A stretch of DNA of 64,000 bases. Source: Flavobacterium sp. CF108 (GTDB lineage Bacteria > Bacteroidota > Bacteroidia > Flavobacteriales > Flavobacteriaceae). The stretch lies in contig NZ_FQWW01000001.1 in assembly GCF_900129795.1 (NCBI RefSeq), positions 558,001 to 622,000 on the forward strand, written 5' to 3'. The notes under the pieces are model-generated. The model searched no databases. It had not been told where the DNA came from and saw only the letters and a program-made list of their open reading frames with translations. Both the position numbers and the translations under genes were made by a program. Shown here in pieces: positions 8,206 through 16,838 of this stretch (its first letter is position 1; the number at the start of each line of letters is the position of its first letter).

Positions 8206-10464
8206 CTACACCGCAATTGGCGCTGCCAAACAACTCTCCGGAATATCAAAGGCATTTACCAACGCAACAGCATCCGGGCGAATATCCCAGCAAAGCTGAT
8301 TAACAAGTTTACGAACCGCTTTAGTTTTTACAGCTTCCATATAGCCATCTTCCAAATACCATCCTTTGTTTTTTTCAATCTGCGAAAGCGCATATAATTG
8401 ATATAATTTGGTCAATATTTGCTTTGAATTTTCATCTTTGATTGCTTTGATCGCTTCCTGAAATTGTTCTAAAACAATACGTTCCAAATAAGCCTGCGCA
8501 ACATCAATCATTTGATGTTGAACCACATTAAAAGCATCATAAGCTTCTAAACCGCCGTCGACTAATTTCTTGATACGTCTTGCTGCAGAAGCCAGAATTG
8601 TTTTTTCTCTGTGTACAAAAGCCTGTAGATGAAATTCTCCGTCAAGTAAATGTTCGTCGTCTGATCTTCTTGTTGCAATTGGATTTTTTTCTGTAATGGC
8701 TGTTTTGGCATTTTCATATACATAATTGATGATTCCCAAAGACCCCATTTCTCCGAAAGATTTTCTGAATTCAGACAAACGATTTTTTGCCACTAATTGC
8801 ATTAAAACGGTATTATCACCTTCAAAAGTGGTATAAATTTCAGTATCATTTTTTAATGCGTCGATTCGGTTTTCAGATAAATACCCTTTTCCGCCGCACG
8901 CTTCACGACATTCCTGTAAAATATCTCTTGTACTCCAGGTTGAGTAGGATTTCATTCCAGCTGCAAGCGCTTCGATTTCCTGCATTTCAGATTCAGTTCT
9001 GTTTAAAAATCTTTTGGTCAGATATTGAAGTGCAAAATGAACGGCATACGTTTTTGCCAAATGCGGTAACAATCTGCGTTGGTGCATTCTGTAATTTAAA
9101 ATCGGAACTTCTGACCCACCTTCTGGCCCAAATTGTCGACGTTGGTCGCTATAGCGAATGGCAATTGTCAATCCAGATTTGGCTGCAGCCAATGCCGAAC
9201 GCGGAATCCCTATTCTTCCTCCTACCAAAGTTCCTAACATGGTAAAAAATCTTCTGTTATCACTCGGAATTGGACTTTCAAATTCGCCTTTATCGTTTAC
9301 CGAAGCAAAACGATCCAGCATATTTTCTTTCGGAATCACAACATTATCAAAGCTGATAGTTCCGTTGTCAACGCCGTTTAATCCCATTTTATGCCCGCAG
9401 TCACCAATTGTAACTCCGTGTATCGTATTTCCATTTGTATCGCGCAAAGGCACTACAAAAGCATTTACGCCATAATCGTGATCGTCTATAATTAGTTTCG
9501 CAAAAACGGTTGCCATTTGCCCGTGAACGGCTGCATTCCCAATATATTCTTTTTGAGCATTTTTATTTGGCGTATGAATTGTAAAAGTCTGATCGCTATG
9601 ATTATAAGTTGCCGTAGTTTCTAAACCTTTTACGTTCGATCCATGATGCGTTTCGGTCATAGCAAAACAACCCGGAAGTTTTAAAGAACCAATGTCTTTT
9701 AAATATTTTGCATAATGTTTCTCGGTTCCGAGTGACTGAACGCTCATTCCCCAAAGCCCAAACTGAACGCCAAATTTTATTACCAGACTTAAATCATGAT
9801 AACTCAGCGTTTCCATAATAGCAAAATAATCTTCTACGTTTCCTCCTCCGCCGTATTCTTTTGGATACGCCATGTTTCCTAAGTTTTCATCGGCTAAAAT
9901 TTTACACCAATTATAAACGGTTTGGCGGAAAACATTAATATCTGTCGAAGTTTCGTAAGCAAATTCAGGTCTTGAAATAATTGATTTTACTTTTTTTATG
10001 ATGTGAGCTTCTTTTCCGTCCAGAAATTCGGTTATTTTTTGGATGTCAAAATTGCTTGTCGTTTGCGAATTCGCTGTAAAAGAATCGGCTTTTATTTTGA
10101 AGTTTTGAAGTGCTTCTTCGCCTAAAATTCCAAGGTCATTTTCGAGTTTTGTAAAGTCTGATTCTAAGGATGAAATGTCCAGATCTTTATCTGAAAGCGC
10201 CACAGCAATATCAAAAATTGATTTTATCGAAGATTTATCCTGAATGCTTTTTTCAATATCCAGTTTCCATTGTGCGAGTTCATTTCGCGAAGGCGGATTT
10301 GAAATATCAACTTTAGAGAGAAGATATTCTTGTTCTTCGGATGAAAGGGCTTTTTGGGATTTTATAAATTCTTTTAATGTGGCAAATTCCTTTTGAGTTA
10401 AAAGATCATCAGACCACACTAAATAAAACAATGGAGTAAAAGCTTGAAGTTTTGCTGGTTTCAT
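8206..10464 (-). CDS. Long acyl-CoA dehydrogenase / acyl-CoA oxidase-like flavoprotein
   Basis: Encodes 752 aa, much longer than the usual ~380-600. Residues 1-150 form a helical N-terminal extension. The acyl-CoA dehydrogenase core follows: FAD/substrate loop GCFAMTETHHGSNVKG (265-280), beta domain to about 380, and C-terminal helices with ACGGKGYLSENRI (522-534). The acid YTTFEGDNTVL (E548) is at the position of the catalytic Glu of acyl-CoA oxidases. Predicted to oxidise acyl-CoA to trans-2-enoyl-CoA in the cytoplasm. Whether it passes electrons to ETF or oxygen cannot be decided from sequence. No other beta-oxidation gene is adjacent. Confidence 0.9.
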   Translation of the reverse strand: MKPAKLQAFTPLFYLVWSDDLLTQKEFATLKEFIKSQKALSSEEQEYLLSKVDISNPPSRNELAQWKLDIEKSIQDKSSIKSIFDIAVALSDKDLDISSLESDFTKLENDLGILGEEALQNFKIKADSFTANSQTTSNFDIQKITEFLDGKEAHIIKKVKSIISRPEFAYETSTDINVFRQTVYNWCKILADENLGNMAYPKEYGGGGNVEDYFAIMETLSYHDLSLVIKFGVQFGLWGMSVQSLGTEKHYAKYLKDIGSLKLPGCFAMTETHHGSNVKGLETTATYNHSDQTFTIHTPNKNAQKEYIGNAAVHGQMATVFAKLIIDDHDYGVNAFVVPLRDTNGNTIHGVTIGDCGHKMGLNGVDNGTISFDNVVIPKENMLDRFASVNDKGEFESPIPSDNRRFFTMLGTLVGGRIGIPRSALAAAKSGLTIAIRYSDQRRQFGPEGGSEVPILNYRMHQRRLLPHLAKTYAVHFALQYLTKRFLNRTESEMQEIEALAAGMKSYSTWSTRDILQECREACGGKGYLSENRIDALKNDTEIYTTFEGDNTVLMQLVAKNRLSEFRKSFGEMGSLGIINYVYENAKTAITEKNPIATRRSDDEHLLDGEFHLQAFVHREKTILASAARRIKKLVDGGLEAYDAFNVVQHQMIDVAQAYLERIVLEQFQEAIKAIKDENSKQILTKLYQLYALSQIEKNKGWYLEDGYMEAVKTKAVRKLVNQLCWDIRPDAVALVNAFDIPESCLAAPIAV

Positions 10465-10493
10465 ATAATAGAGATTCGGTTTTTATTTTTTTT

Positions 10494-10672
10494 TGCCACA
10501 GATTGCACGGATTAAAAGGATTATTTTCTTTGTGTTGAAAATTTGCCACGAATTACACGAATTTTCACGAATTCAAATTAATTTAAAGAATTAGTATGAA
10601 TAAAAATAAATTCGTGAAAATTCGTGTAATTCGTGGCTAAAAAAAATCCCTTTAATCCGTGCAATCTGTGGC
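10494..10672. repeat. Two-layer nested inverted repeat (CCACAGATT / CCACGAATT)
   Basis: The outer arms GCCACAGATTGCACGGATTA and its complement (ending 10672) enclose inner arms GCCACGAATTACACGAATT (from 10545) and their complement (ending 10637). The same two families nest in the same order at 41401-41546, and the inner one occurs alone at 46523-46599. This fills most of the 328-bp gap here. Confidence 0.75.
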
Positions 10673-10699
10673 CTATATGTTTCATTTTACTGCATAAAA

Positions 10700-10730
10700 A
10701 AACAGGAATGAAAAATACTCATTCCTGTTT
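10700..10730 (-). terminator. Terminator of the DMT exporter gene
   Basis: AAACAGGAATGA (10700-10711) pairs with TCATTCCTGTTT (10719-10730), and on the minus strand the stem runs into a T-rich stretch (10694-10703 complement). Confidence 0.75.
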
Positions 10731-10792
10731 TAAAACCCTGTTAAGATTCTCGTAATTTTACATTTTAAACCAATAAAAATACAAGAGTTACT

Positions 10793-11710
10793 TTACTGAG
10801 AATCTTTAGACGACAGGATATATTTTTGTTTTATGGCAAAAATATGATGTGAATTAAAAACTAACACTGCAATAAAAATAATGCCATATGCTATAATTTG
10901 TATAATCCCAAATGGTTCTTTATAAAAAAACATGGCCAGTAAAAAAGCAATCATTGGGTTGATATTTAAAAGCATCCCAACGGTTGAAGAATTTATTCCT
11001 GAAAGTGCATATAAATTAAGAAACAGCGGGAAAATGGTAAACAAAATGGCAATAGTTTCAATACAGAAATAAAACCTAAATTCTGTTGGAATTGGTCCGC
11101 TGTAAGCAGGGAAAAAAGGTACTAAAAATAAAGCCGCCAAAGTAATATGAAACGTTAGGACTATAAATTTATCAAAACCTTTGTTAACGCGCTGACTTAC
11201 TAAATATGCGGCATAAGTAAAGCCAATTATGATGCTGAAAAACATATCCATTATGTTGGCGTAAGACAAAAGAATACAGCCTGAAATACTTAATCCAACT
11301 GCAATCCATTGTGTTTTACTTAGTTTTTCGTGCAAAATAAAATACGCCAGTAATGTGGTTAAAATTGGGCAGACCAAATACGCCAAAGATGTGGCTTTTA
11401 CGCTGACATGATTCATAACATAAATAAAAGTGAACCAATTGGCCATTAGAAAAACGCTTCCGCCAATATTTAATAAAGCTGATTTTCTCTTTTCTGCTTT
11501 TGGCATTGCTTTAAAAGCTGCTATGGCTTCTTTGGCTTTTTTTCGTCTAAATGTAACAGAAATCAGGAGCATTAAAATGCTGCAGCTGAAAACACGGTAG
11601 AATAAAATATCTAATGAAGGGTAATCATGTATTGGTTTTAAGACCAAACTGAAAAATCCCCAGATTACAAAACAGGTAATGGCAGCAATATAATATTTCG
11701 TTGTTTTCAC
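10793..11710 (-). CDS. EamA/DMT-family transporter (RarD-like)
   Basis: A drug/metabolite-transporter protein of about ten membrane helices with two EamA repeats. From the GTG at 11710 the protein is 305 aa and opens MKTTKYYIAAITCFVIWGFF, which aligns with the usual RarD/EamA start. An ATG at 11794 adds 28 residues but would leave only 14 bases between it and the divergent MocR gene, so I prefer the shorter form. Function is likely export of an amino acid or metabolite. Divergent pairing with a MocR-type regulator is a common control arrangement for such exporters. Confidence 0.85.
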   Translation of the reverse strand: MKTTKYYIAAITCFVIWGFFSLVLKPIHDYPSLDILFYRVFSCSILMLLISVTFRRKKAKEAIAAFKAMPKAEKRKSALLNIGGSVFLMANWFTFIYVMNHVSVKATSLAYLVCPILTTLLAYFILHEKLSKTQWIAVGLSISGCILLSYANIMDMFFSIIIGFTYAAYLVSQRVNKGFDKFIVLTFHITLAALFLVPFFPAYSGPIPTEFRFYFCIETIAILFTIFPLFLNLYALSGINSSTVGMLLNINPMIAFLLAMFFYKEPFGIIQIIAYGIIFIAVLVFNSHHIFAIKQKYILSSKDSQ

Positions 11711-11808
11711 GACAATTTCTTTTTTGTTTTTGAATAAACAAATTTCTAAAAAATAAAATAGCAATACAGATACAGTTTTTATAAATTGCAGCATAACAGT
11801 TTATTTTT

Positions 11809-13233
11809 ATGAAGAGTTCAAATTACTTGTACTTACAGTTTGCCGATGTTATAGAAAATCAGATAAAATCAGGGCTTTTAAGTGTTGGAGACAAACTGCC
11901 TTCGATACGGGAAGTCTGTGCCGAAACGGGCTACAGCATGAGTACGGTAAGCAAAGCGTATTATGAAGTTGAAAGTAGATCGCTGATTGAATCGCGCCCG
12001 CAATCTGGTTATTATGTGAGTAATATTTCGGCACGAATAATTGCAGAACCTTCTGCAAGTACTCCTATTTTAACCGTTGAAAATATTGAACGCGAAGATT
12101 TAGTCGATTTGGTTTATGGCGATATGCGCAAAAAAAACCTAACGATGCTTTCGCTTGGTTTTCCTTCAAATGAATTACTTCCAATTGCTAAACTGAATAA
12201 AGGAATGGTTCAGGCCATGCGCCAATTACCCAACAGTGGTACAAGTTATGAGGAAATTCAGGGAAATAGTAATTTACGAAAAGAGATTGCGCGCTGGTCG
12301 TTTACCTGGGGCGGTTCTTTGACGGAAGATGATATTATTACAACTCCGGGCTGTATTTCTGCTATTTCAGATTGTTTATTGACTTTGACCAAACCAGGAG
12401 ATACAATTATTACCGAAAGTCCGGTTTATTTTGGTATTTTGCAATTGGCCAGTTCTTTAGGTTTGCATGTAATGGAACTTCCTACGAACATGACAACGGG
12501 AATTGAACTGGAAGCAGTTAAAAAAACACTTTCCAGCAATAAAATAAAAGCCTGTGTTTTGATGAGTAATTTTAGCAATCCGTCGGGAAGTATGCTGCCA
12601 AATGAACATAAAAAAGAAATTGTGCGCTTAATGGATTTTTATAATGTTCCATTAATTGAAGATGATATTCACGGCGATTTGTACTTTGGCGCAAGCCGAC
12701 CTACTAACTGCAAAACTTATGACGAAAGCGGAATTGTGCTTTGCTGTAGTTCTGTTTCTAAAAGTCTGGCTCCGGGTTATCGCGTTGGCTGGGTTTCGCC
12801 TGGGAAATTTAAAAAAGAAGTTTTAAGAACAAAATTATATCATACGATCTCCTCGCCTACTATTACACATGAAGTTGTGGGCGATTTTTTGAAAAATGGA
12901 CGTTATGAAAATCATCTTCGTAAGATTCGCCAAATCCTGAATAAAAATTGCAATAATTATATCAATACGGTTTTAGAATCTTTTCCGGAAGGAACAAAAG
13001 TGAGTCAGCCTCAGGGCGGATTTTTTCTTTGGGTCGAATTAGATCAAAAAATTGATACGGCTGCTTTTTATCATTTGGCTTTAAAACATAACATTAGTAT
13101 TGCGCCGGGAAGGATTTTTTCTTTTCAAAATCAGTTTTCAAATTGTATGCGTTTGAGTTTTGGGCTTCCGTGGAGTAATGAATTGAGGGAATCTATTCGG
13201 ACTTTGGGAAGATTGGCGGCAAAACAGTTGTAA
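11809..13233 (+). CDS. MocR/PdxR-type GntR regulator with aminotransferase domain
   Basis: A 474-aa fusion. Residues 1-72 are a GntR winged helix (IKSGLLSVGDKLPSIREV then YSMSTVSKAYYEVE). Residues about 105-470 are a fold-type-I aminotransferase with SNFSNPSG (253-260), DDIHGDLYF and the PLP lysine in SSVSKSLAPGYR (K318). In this family the second domain senses PLP or an amino acid instead of catalysing. It is divergent from the DMT exporter gene with a very short intergenic region, so that exporter is the likeliest target. Start ATG 11809. Confidence 0.9.
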   Translation: MKSSNYLYLQFADVIENQIKSGLLSVGDKLPSIREVCAETGYSMSTVSKAYYEVESRSLIESRPQSGYYVSNISARIIAEPSASTPILTVENIEREDLVDLVYGDMRKKNLTMLSLGFPSNELLPIAKLNKGMVQAMRQLPNSGTSYEEIQGNSNLRKEIARWSFTWGGSLTEDDIITTPGCISAISDCLLTLTKPGDTIITESPVYFGILQLASSLGLHVMELPTNMTTGIELEAVKKTLSSNKIKACVLMSNFSNPSGSMLPNEHKKEIVRLMDFYNVPLIEDDIHGDLYFGASRPTNCKTYDESGIVLCCSSVSKSLAPGYRVGWVSPGKFKKEVLRTKLYHTISSPTITHEVVGDFLKNGRYENHLRKIRQILNKNCNNYINTVLESFPEGTKVSQPQGGFFLWVELDQKIDTAAFYHLALKHNISIAPGRIFSFQNQFSNCMRLSFGLPWSNELRESIRTLGRLAAKQL

Positions 13234-13234
13234 A

Positions 13235-13262
13235 GTCATTGCGAGGAACGAAGCAATCTCAC
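13235..13262. repeat. 28-nt repeat, first copy of an inverted pair
   Basis: GTCATTGCGAGGAACGAAGC... followed by AATCTCAC. Inverted copies lie at 13294-13321 and 13502-13529. With the CCACGGG pair (13375-13461) these make up most of the 408-bp gap between the MocR and bestrophin genes; no gene is visible there. Confidence 0.75.
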
Positions 13263-13293
13263 TTGCTAAATCAAACTTTGTGTCTTATTGTTA

Positions 13294-13321
13294 GTGAGAT
13301 TGCTTCGTTCCTCGCAATGAC
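13294..13321. repeat. 28-nt repeat, inverted second copy
   Basis: GTGAGATTGCTTCGTTCCTC then GCAATGAC: exact complement of 13235-13262 and directly repeated at 13502-13529. Confidence 0.75.
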
Positions 13322-13374
13322 AAAACTATGTGCTTTTAAAAATAAAAAAACTTAGAATAGCATCTCCAATTAAT

Positions 13375-13461
13375 ATAGCCCGTGGTTTCAACCACGGGGA
13401 CGCAGAGTATGACATTGTATTGTCATTACATTGCGCTCCAGTGGTTGAAACCACGGGCTAT
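13375..13461. repeat. Inverted pair of CCACGGG palindromes
   Basis: ATAGCCCGTGGTTTCAACCA (from 13375) and its near complement ending at 13461 are each internally palindromic (CGTGGTTTCAACCACG). The pair surrounds about 37 bp and lies between the two copies 13294-13321 and 13502-13529. Confidence 0.75.
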
Positions 13462-13501
13462 GTTTAAAATGTTTGCGTTTATAATCTTTATCGATTTGTT
13501 A

Positions 13502-13529
13502 GTGAGATTGCTTCGTTCCTCGCAATGAC
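13502..13529. repeat. 28-nt repeat, third copy
   Basis: Same sequence and orientation as 13294-13321. Confidence 0.75.
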
Positions 13530-13569
13530 AAAAACTCAGAACCTTAGCAACTTAGAATCTTAGCAACTC

Positions 13570-13611
13570 CAAAAAAAAAGCTGGACAGCGCTAACCAATA
13601 CACTGTCCAGC
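13570..13611 (-). terminator. Terminator of the bestrophin gene
   Basis: GCTGGACAG (13580-13588) pairs with CTGTCCAGC (13603-13611); the minus strand continues into a run of nine T. It lies about 30 bases past the bestrophin stop. Confidence 0.85.
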
Positions 13612-13641
13612 CAACAATTAAAGAAGACCAAAATTAAAGTC

Positions 13642-14589
13642 TTATAACACGAAATAAGCGTCTTTTTCGACTTTCTTAGGTTCGTCGTCTAGGTGGAATT
13701 CTTTTAGAATATCAAATTCGCTTTGATATTCGTTTAGCATTTGTTTGATATTTTTTTCGATTGTGTTTGCAATTGTTGTAACCGGCGTATCGGTTGGTCT
13801 GTTTTCAAACGGATCCTGTAAATGAATCGCCATTCTTTCGATCAAAAAGAAAGCGGCAGCAATTGCAGTAATCAACGGAATCGCAAACCAGCTCAATACA
13901 CTTGTCAGCCCAAAAGGCAGTAACAAAATAAATAAACACAAGGTTAATCGAATGTACATGCTGTAGGTAGTTGGGAAAATCGTGTTCTTGATTCTCTCGC
14001 ATTTCCCCATTTCATCGCATAATCGCGATAATGTATTATCGATTTCAACTTGCTGATACATGTTGATTTTTTTCTCGTTTTTAGCATTTTTAAGATCACG
14101 TGCATGAAGCATTAAAATAGCATTAGGAACATTTTGATGGTTTTTGATATATCTAATTTCATCTTCGCTCATTAAACCTTTTAAGGGTTTTACAGCATCT
14201 TTGTTTCGAAGTGCCTGACCTAAACTATAACACCATGCAATTTGTCTTTTGGCAAAATTCTCTTTGAATTCGCTTGCTTCTACAGAAAAATCAGGATCTT
14301 TATAAAATGTCAAAACCTGACGTATTAAGGTCCTGGAATCGTTTACAACAGCGCCCCAAACAATTCGTGCTTCCCACCAGCGATCATAAGCCTGATTCGA
14401 CTTAAAGGCTAATAATAAGGAAATAATAGTTCCAATCATGGTTGGAATCGCAATTGGAATATCTACAGGAAGGGTGACAAAATAGTGATGAAAAATTTCG
14501 AACAATACGGTATAGGCAATCACTAAAGCCATTTCTACTTTAATTTTCCCGAGAACGTACTTCATTGGTATTCTTTTCTTTAATAACAT
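13642..14589 (-). CDS. Bestrophin-family (UPF0187) ion channel
   Basis: A 315-aa membrane protein of the bacterial bestrophin family, whose members form pentameric anion or cation channels. Visible family marks are the early hydrophobic segment (about 16-40), SLLLAFKSNQAYDRWWEARIVWG (about 57-79), where the RWWEAR stretch is diagnostic, and the C-terminal DPFENRPTDTPV motif (about 254-265) preceded by two hydrophobic helices. MLLKKRIP is a plausible start; an ATG eight codons in (14565) would also fit. It follows the universal-stress-protein gene by 47 bases on the same strand, so it probably ends a transcript that includes the two-component genes. Confidence 0.9.
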   Translation of the reverse strand: MLLKKRIPMKYVLGKIKVEMALVIAYTVLFEIFHHYFVTLPVDIPIAIPTMIGTIISLLLAFKSNQAYDRWWEARIVWGAVVNDSRTLIRQVLTFYKDPDFSVEASEFKENFAKRQIAWCYSLGQALRNKDAVKPLKGLMSEDEIRYIKNHQNVPNAILMLHARDLKNAKNEKKINMYQQVEIDNTLSRLCDEMGKCERIKNTIFPTTYSMYIRLTLCLFILLLPFGLTSVLSWFAIPLITAIAAAFFLIERMAIHLQDPFENRPTDTPVTTIANTIEKNIKQMLNEYQSEFDILKEFHLDDEPKKVEKDAYFVL

Positions 14590-14636
14590 ATTTTCGGTTT
14601 TAATTAAATTAATATTTGTTTAGAAGAAATCGGGTT

Positions 14637-15356
14637 TTATACGGTTTCTTCATATAATGAAAGTACCGGAAGTCCCAGTTTATCATTAATGTTTTGTTTT
14701 TTTACTTTTTTAAATTTGATTTTTTCGCCTTTGCGGGTTTCTACCAAAAGGTCAATTTCATATTTTGAAATGGCTTCGGTTAAATAAGGTGCCGCTGCTT
14801 CGTAATTGTCATCAATTTTTGAAGTCTGGCTTACAATTTCATAAGAGAAATTTTCATTTAAAAACTGCTGTACATCTTTTACATGAACATTTGCAGCGCT
14901 GTTTTCTATATAAAGTGCTTTTGTAAAATCTTCTTTAAAATCGTTTCCTAAATGCAGGATTGGACATTTTTGATTTGCCGCTAATTGCACTAAATATTGA
15001 TGAATACGTTTTGTTTCCTGTTTATAAGAGTGCGTTAAAACGACTAATTTTACAGCAAAATGCTCGATGATTCCTCTAAAAATTGGAGACGAAAGTCCGT
15101 ATTGATTGTGAATTTTAATTTTGCAGTTTTTAGTATGATCAATCATATATCTGCAGGTTTCGAGAACTTCTTCCTGACTTTTGGTAAGTCCGGTTCTCAT
15201 TTCACGTAAAAAATTAGAAGATGAAAAAGCATCTGGAGTCTCAGAAACCATCATTAAAACAATTTCACAGTCTGATTCTTTTGCCTGACTAATAGCTGAT
15301 TTTACAGCAGAAATTGTATCATCTTTTAAAGTAGTAGGTATTAGGAAATTTTTCAT
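14637..15356 (-). CDS. Universal stress protein-like protein
   Basis: Encodes 239 aa. The opening MKNFLIPTTLKDDTISAVKSA and the HSYKQ... segment at about 125 fit the Usp alpha/beta fold, with a second, less regular half after about residue 145. The canonical G-x2-G-x9-G(S/T) nucleotide loop is not clear, so ATP binding is doubtful. Located between a histidine kinase gene (77 bases upstream) and a bestrophin gene (47 bases downstream), all on the minus strand, so it may belong to the regulon of that two-component system. Confidence 0.7.
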   Translation of the reverse strand: MKNFLIPTTLKDDTISAVKSAISQAKESDCEIVLMMVSETPDAFSSSNFLREMRTGLTKSQEEVLETCRYMIDHTKNCKIKIHNQYGLSSPIFRGIIEHFAVKLVVLTHSYKQETKRIHQYLVQLAANQKCPILHLGNDFKEDFTKALYIENSAANVHVKDVQQFLNENFSYEIVSQTSKIDDNYEAAAPYLTEAISKYEIDLLVETRKGEKIKFKKVKKQNINDKLGLPVLSLYEETV

Positions 15357-15433
15357 ATGTATAATCTTTTAGTTTATACATACAAAATAAGGGGCTGAAA
15401 ATTAGAAGGGTATTAATCTTAAATTAGAATTTT

Positions 15434-16837
15434 CTAAGATTCAACATTAGATTTTTTAATGTTGGCCTTTTTAGGATTTATCTTTTTAAAGATAATTGTT
15501 ACGATCGTTCCTTTGTTTTGTTCCGACTGTACTTGTATTTCACCATCGTGCATACGAATGATTTTTGATGCCAGCGGCAATCCTAAACCGTAACCAATAT
15601 ATTTGGCTGCAATTTTTCCTCTAAAGAAAGGTTCGTACAAATGCGGAATATCTTCTGGCGGAATTCCAATCCCGATATCGTTAATCGAAATTCTAATCGC
15701 ATCCTGATTGGCAGAAAGGGTTACAAACACTTCATTATTATCGGAATACTTTACGCCATTGGTAATAATATTATTGATTGCCAGTTCTAAAAGCGGTTTA
15801 TTACACGGAATTAAAAGCAGATTAGAATCTTTTGGTGCAAAATTCATTTTAATGCTGACACGATTATCAGGATAAATTTTATCTAAATCTGATTTTACTT
15901 CTAATAACAATTCATCGATTCTGGCAATATCTAAAACCTGTTTGTTTCCGTCGTAACCCGTTTGTGTCAGTTTTAATAAACTTTCGGTCAGGTTTCCTAA
16001 TCTTGATGCCTGACTGTAAATGTTTTGTAATGATTCGACATATTCTGAGACTTCACGTTCTTTCAACAGCATAATTTCAGATTCGGCAATAATGGTTGTA
16101 ATTGGTGTTTTTAATTCGTGTGAAGCATTATTAATAAAGTTAGCCTGAATTTCAAAAGAAGTTTCGAGTCGGTCTAACATATCATTAAACGTTTCTGTCA
16201 AATCTGAAATTTCATCCGAGTTTTTCACTTCCGGAAGTCGGTTATGAAGATTTGAAGCACTGATTCGGTTTACTTCTTTGGTAATTCTTGCTACAGGATT
16301 AATGACTCTTTTTGCCAAAAAACGACCTAAAAAGAATGCCAGAAGTATAAAACCTATGCCTCCAAAAAGTAATATTTTTATAATATATATAGAGGTTGTT
16401 TTTCCGCGACGGTCACGCGCGCCTACAATTACAATGTATTTTTGCTTGCTTTCGGTAAAAACCTGCCCGAGATAATATTTGCTGTTAACTTCAAAATAGT
16501 CTTTTCCGGTTGACAGAATATTAGAATAAAACTTATTTGGAAGATTTAGTTTTGTGTTGTAATCAAAACTATTGGCACTGTTAATTTTAAGAACATATTC
16601 TTCTTCTTCAATAAGTTCTTCCAGTCCGTTTTTCTTTAAATTACTATAGTATTTGCTTTTTTCCGGATCGTGCTGAAAGTGAATTGATGCTACAATTTTG
16701 GCACGGTCTTCTAACCTTTTCAAAAAATGGTAACGGTTATTTTCCCTAAATAAAACGAATACTATTATACTCAATAGCAACGTACTAAAGGTAGAAAGTG
16801 CTACATAAGTAAAAGTAATTTTTTTTCTAATATCCAT
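15434..16837 (-). CDS. Sensor histidine kinase
   Basis: A 467-aa membrane kinase. Helix 1 is at about 10-30, a periplasmic sensor region covers about 31-148, helix 2 about 150-172, and a HAMP domain about 173-225. The phosphoacceptor is H240 in NNASHELKTPIT. The catalytic ATPase domain shows an N box (NNIITNGVKYSDN) and G boxes DIGIGIPPEDI and GYGLGLPLA. It begins one base after the response-regulator stop, so the two are translated from one transcript. The signal is unknown. The class resembles CusS/ArlS-type kinases, but no metal ligand motif is visible in the sensor. Confidence 0.95.
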   Translation of the reverse strand: MDIRKKITFTYVALSTFSTLLLSIIVFVLFRENNRYHFLKRLEDRAKIVASIHFQHDPEKSKYYSNLKKNGLEELIEEEEYVLKINSANSFDYNTKLNLPNKFYSNILSTGKDYFEVNSKYYLGQVFTESKQKYIVIVGARDRRGKTTSIYIIKILLFGGIGFILLAFFLGRFLAKRVINPVARITKEVNRISASNLHNRLPEVKNSDEISDLTETFNDMLDRLETSFEIQANFINNASHELKTPITTIIAESEIMLLKEREVSEYVESLQNIYSQASRLGNLTESLLKLTQTGYDGNKQVLDIARIDELLLEVKSDLDKIYPDNRVSIKMNFAPKDSNLLLIPCNKPLLELAINNIITNGVKYSDNNEVFVTLSANQDAIRISINDIGIGIPPEDIPHLYEPFFRGKIAAKYIGYGLGLPLASKIIRMHDGEIQVQSEQNKGTIVTIIFKKINPKKANIKKSNVES

Positions 16838-16838
16838 T

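Noticed and set aside
8787..9475. Two long + strand ORFs inside the acyl-CoA dehydrogenase
   Set aside because: They are antisense frames of a gene with full motif support, and their translations show no domain.
11711..11794. Longer N-terminus of the DMT exporter from ATG 11794
   Set aside because: It would leave only 14 bases to the divergent regulator gene, and the extra residues do not match the family; the GTG at 11710 gives the normal start.
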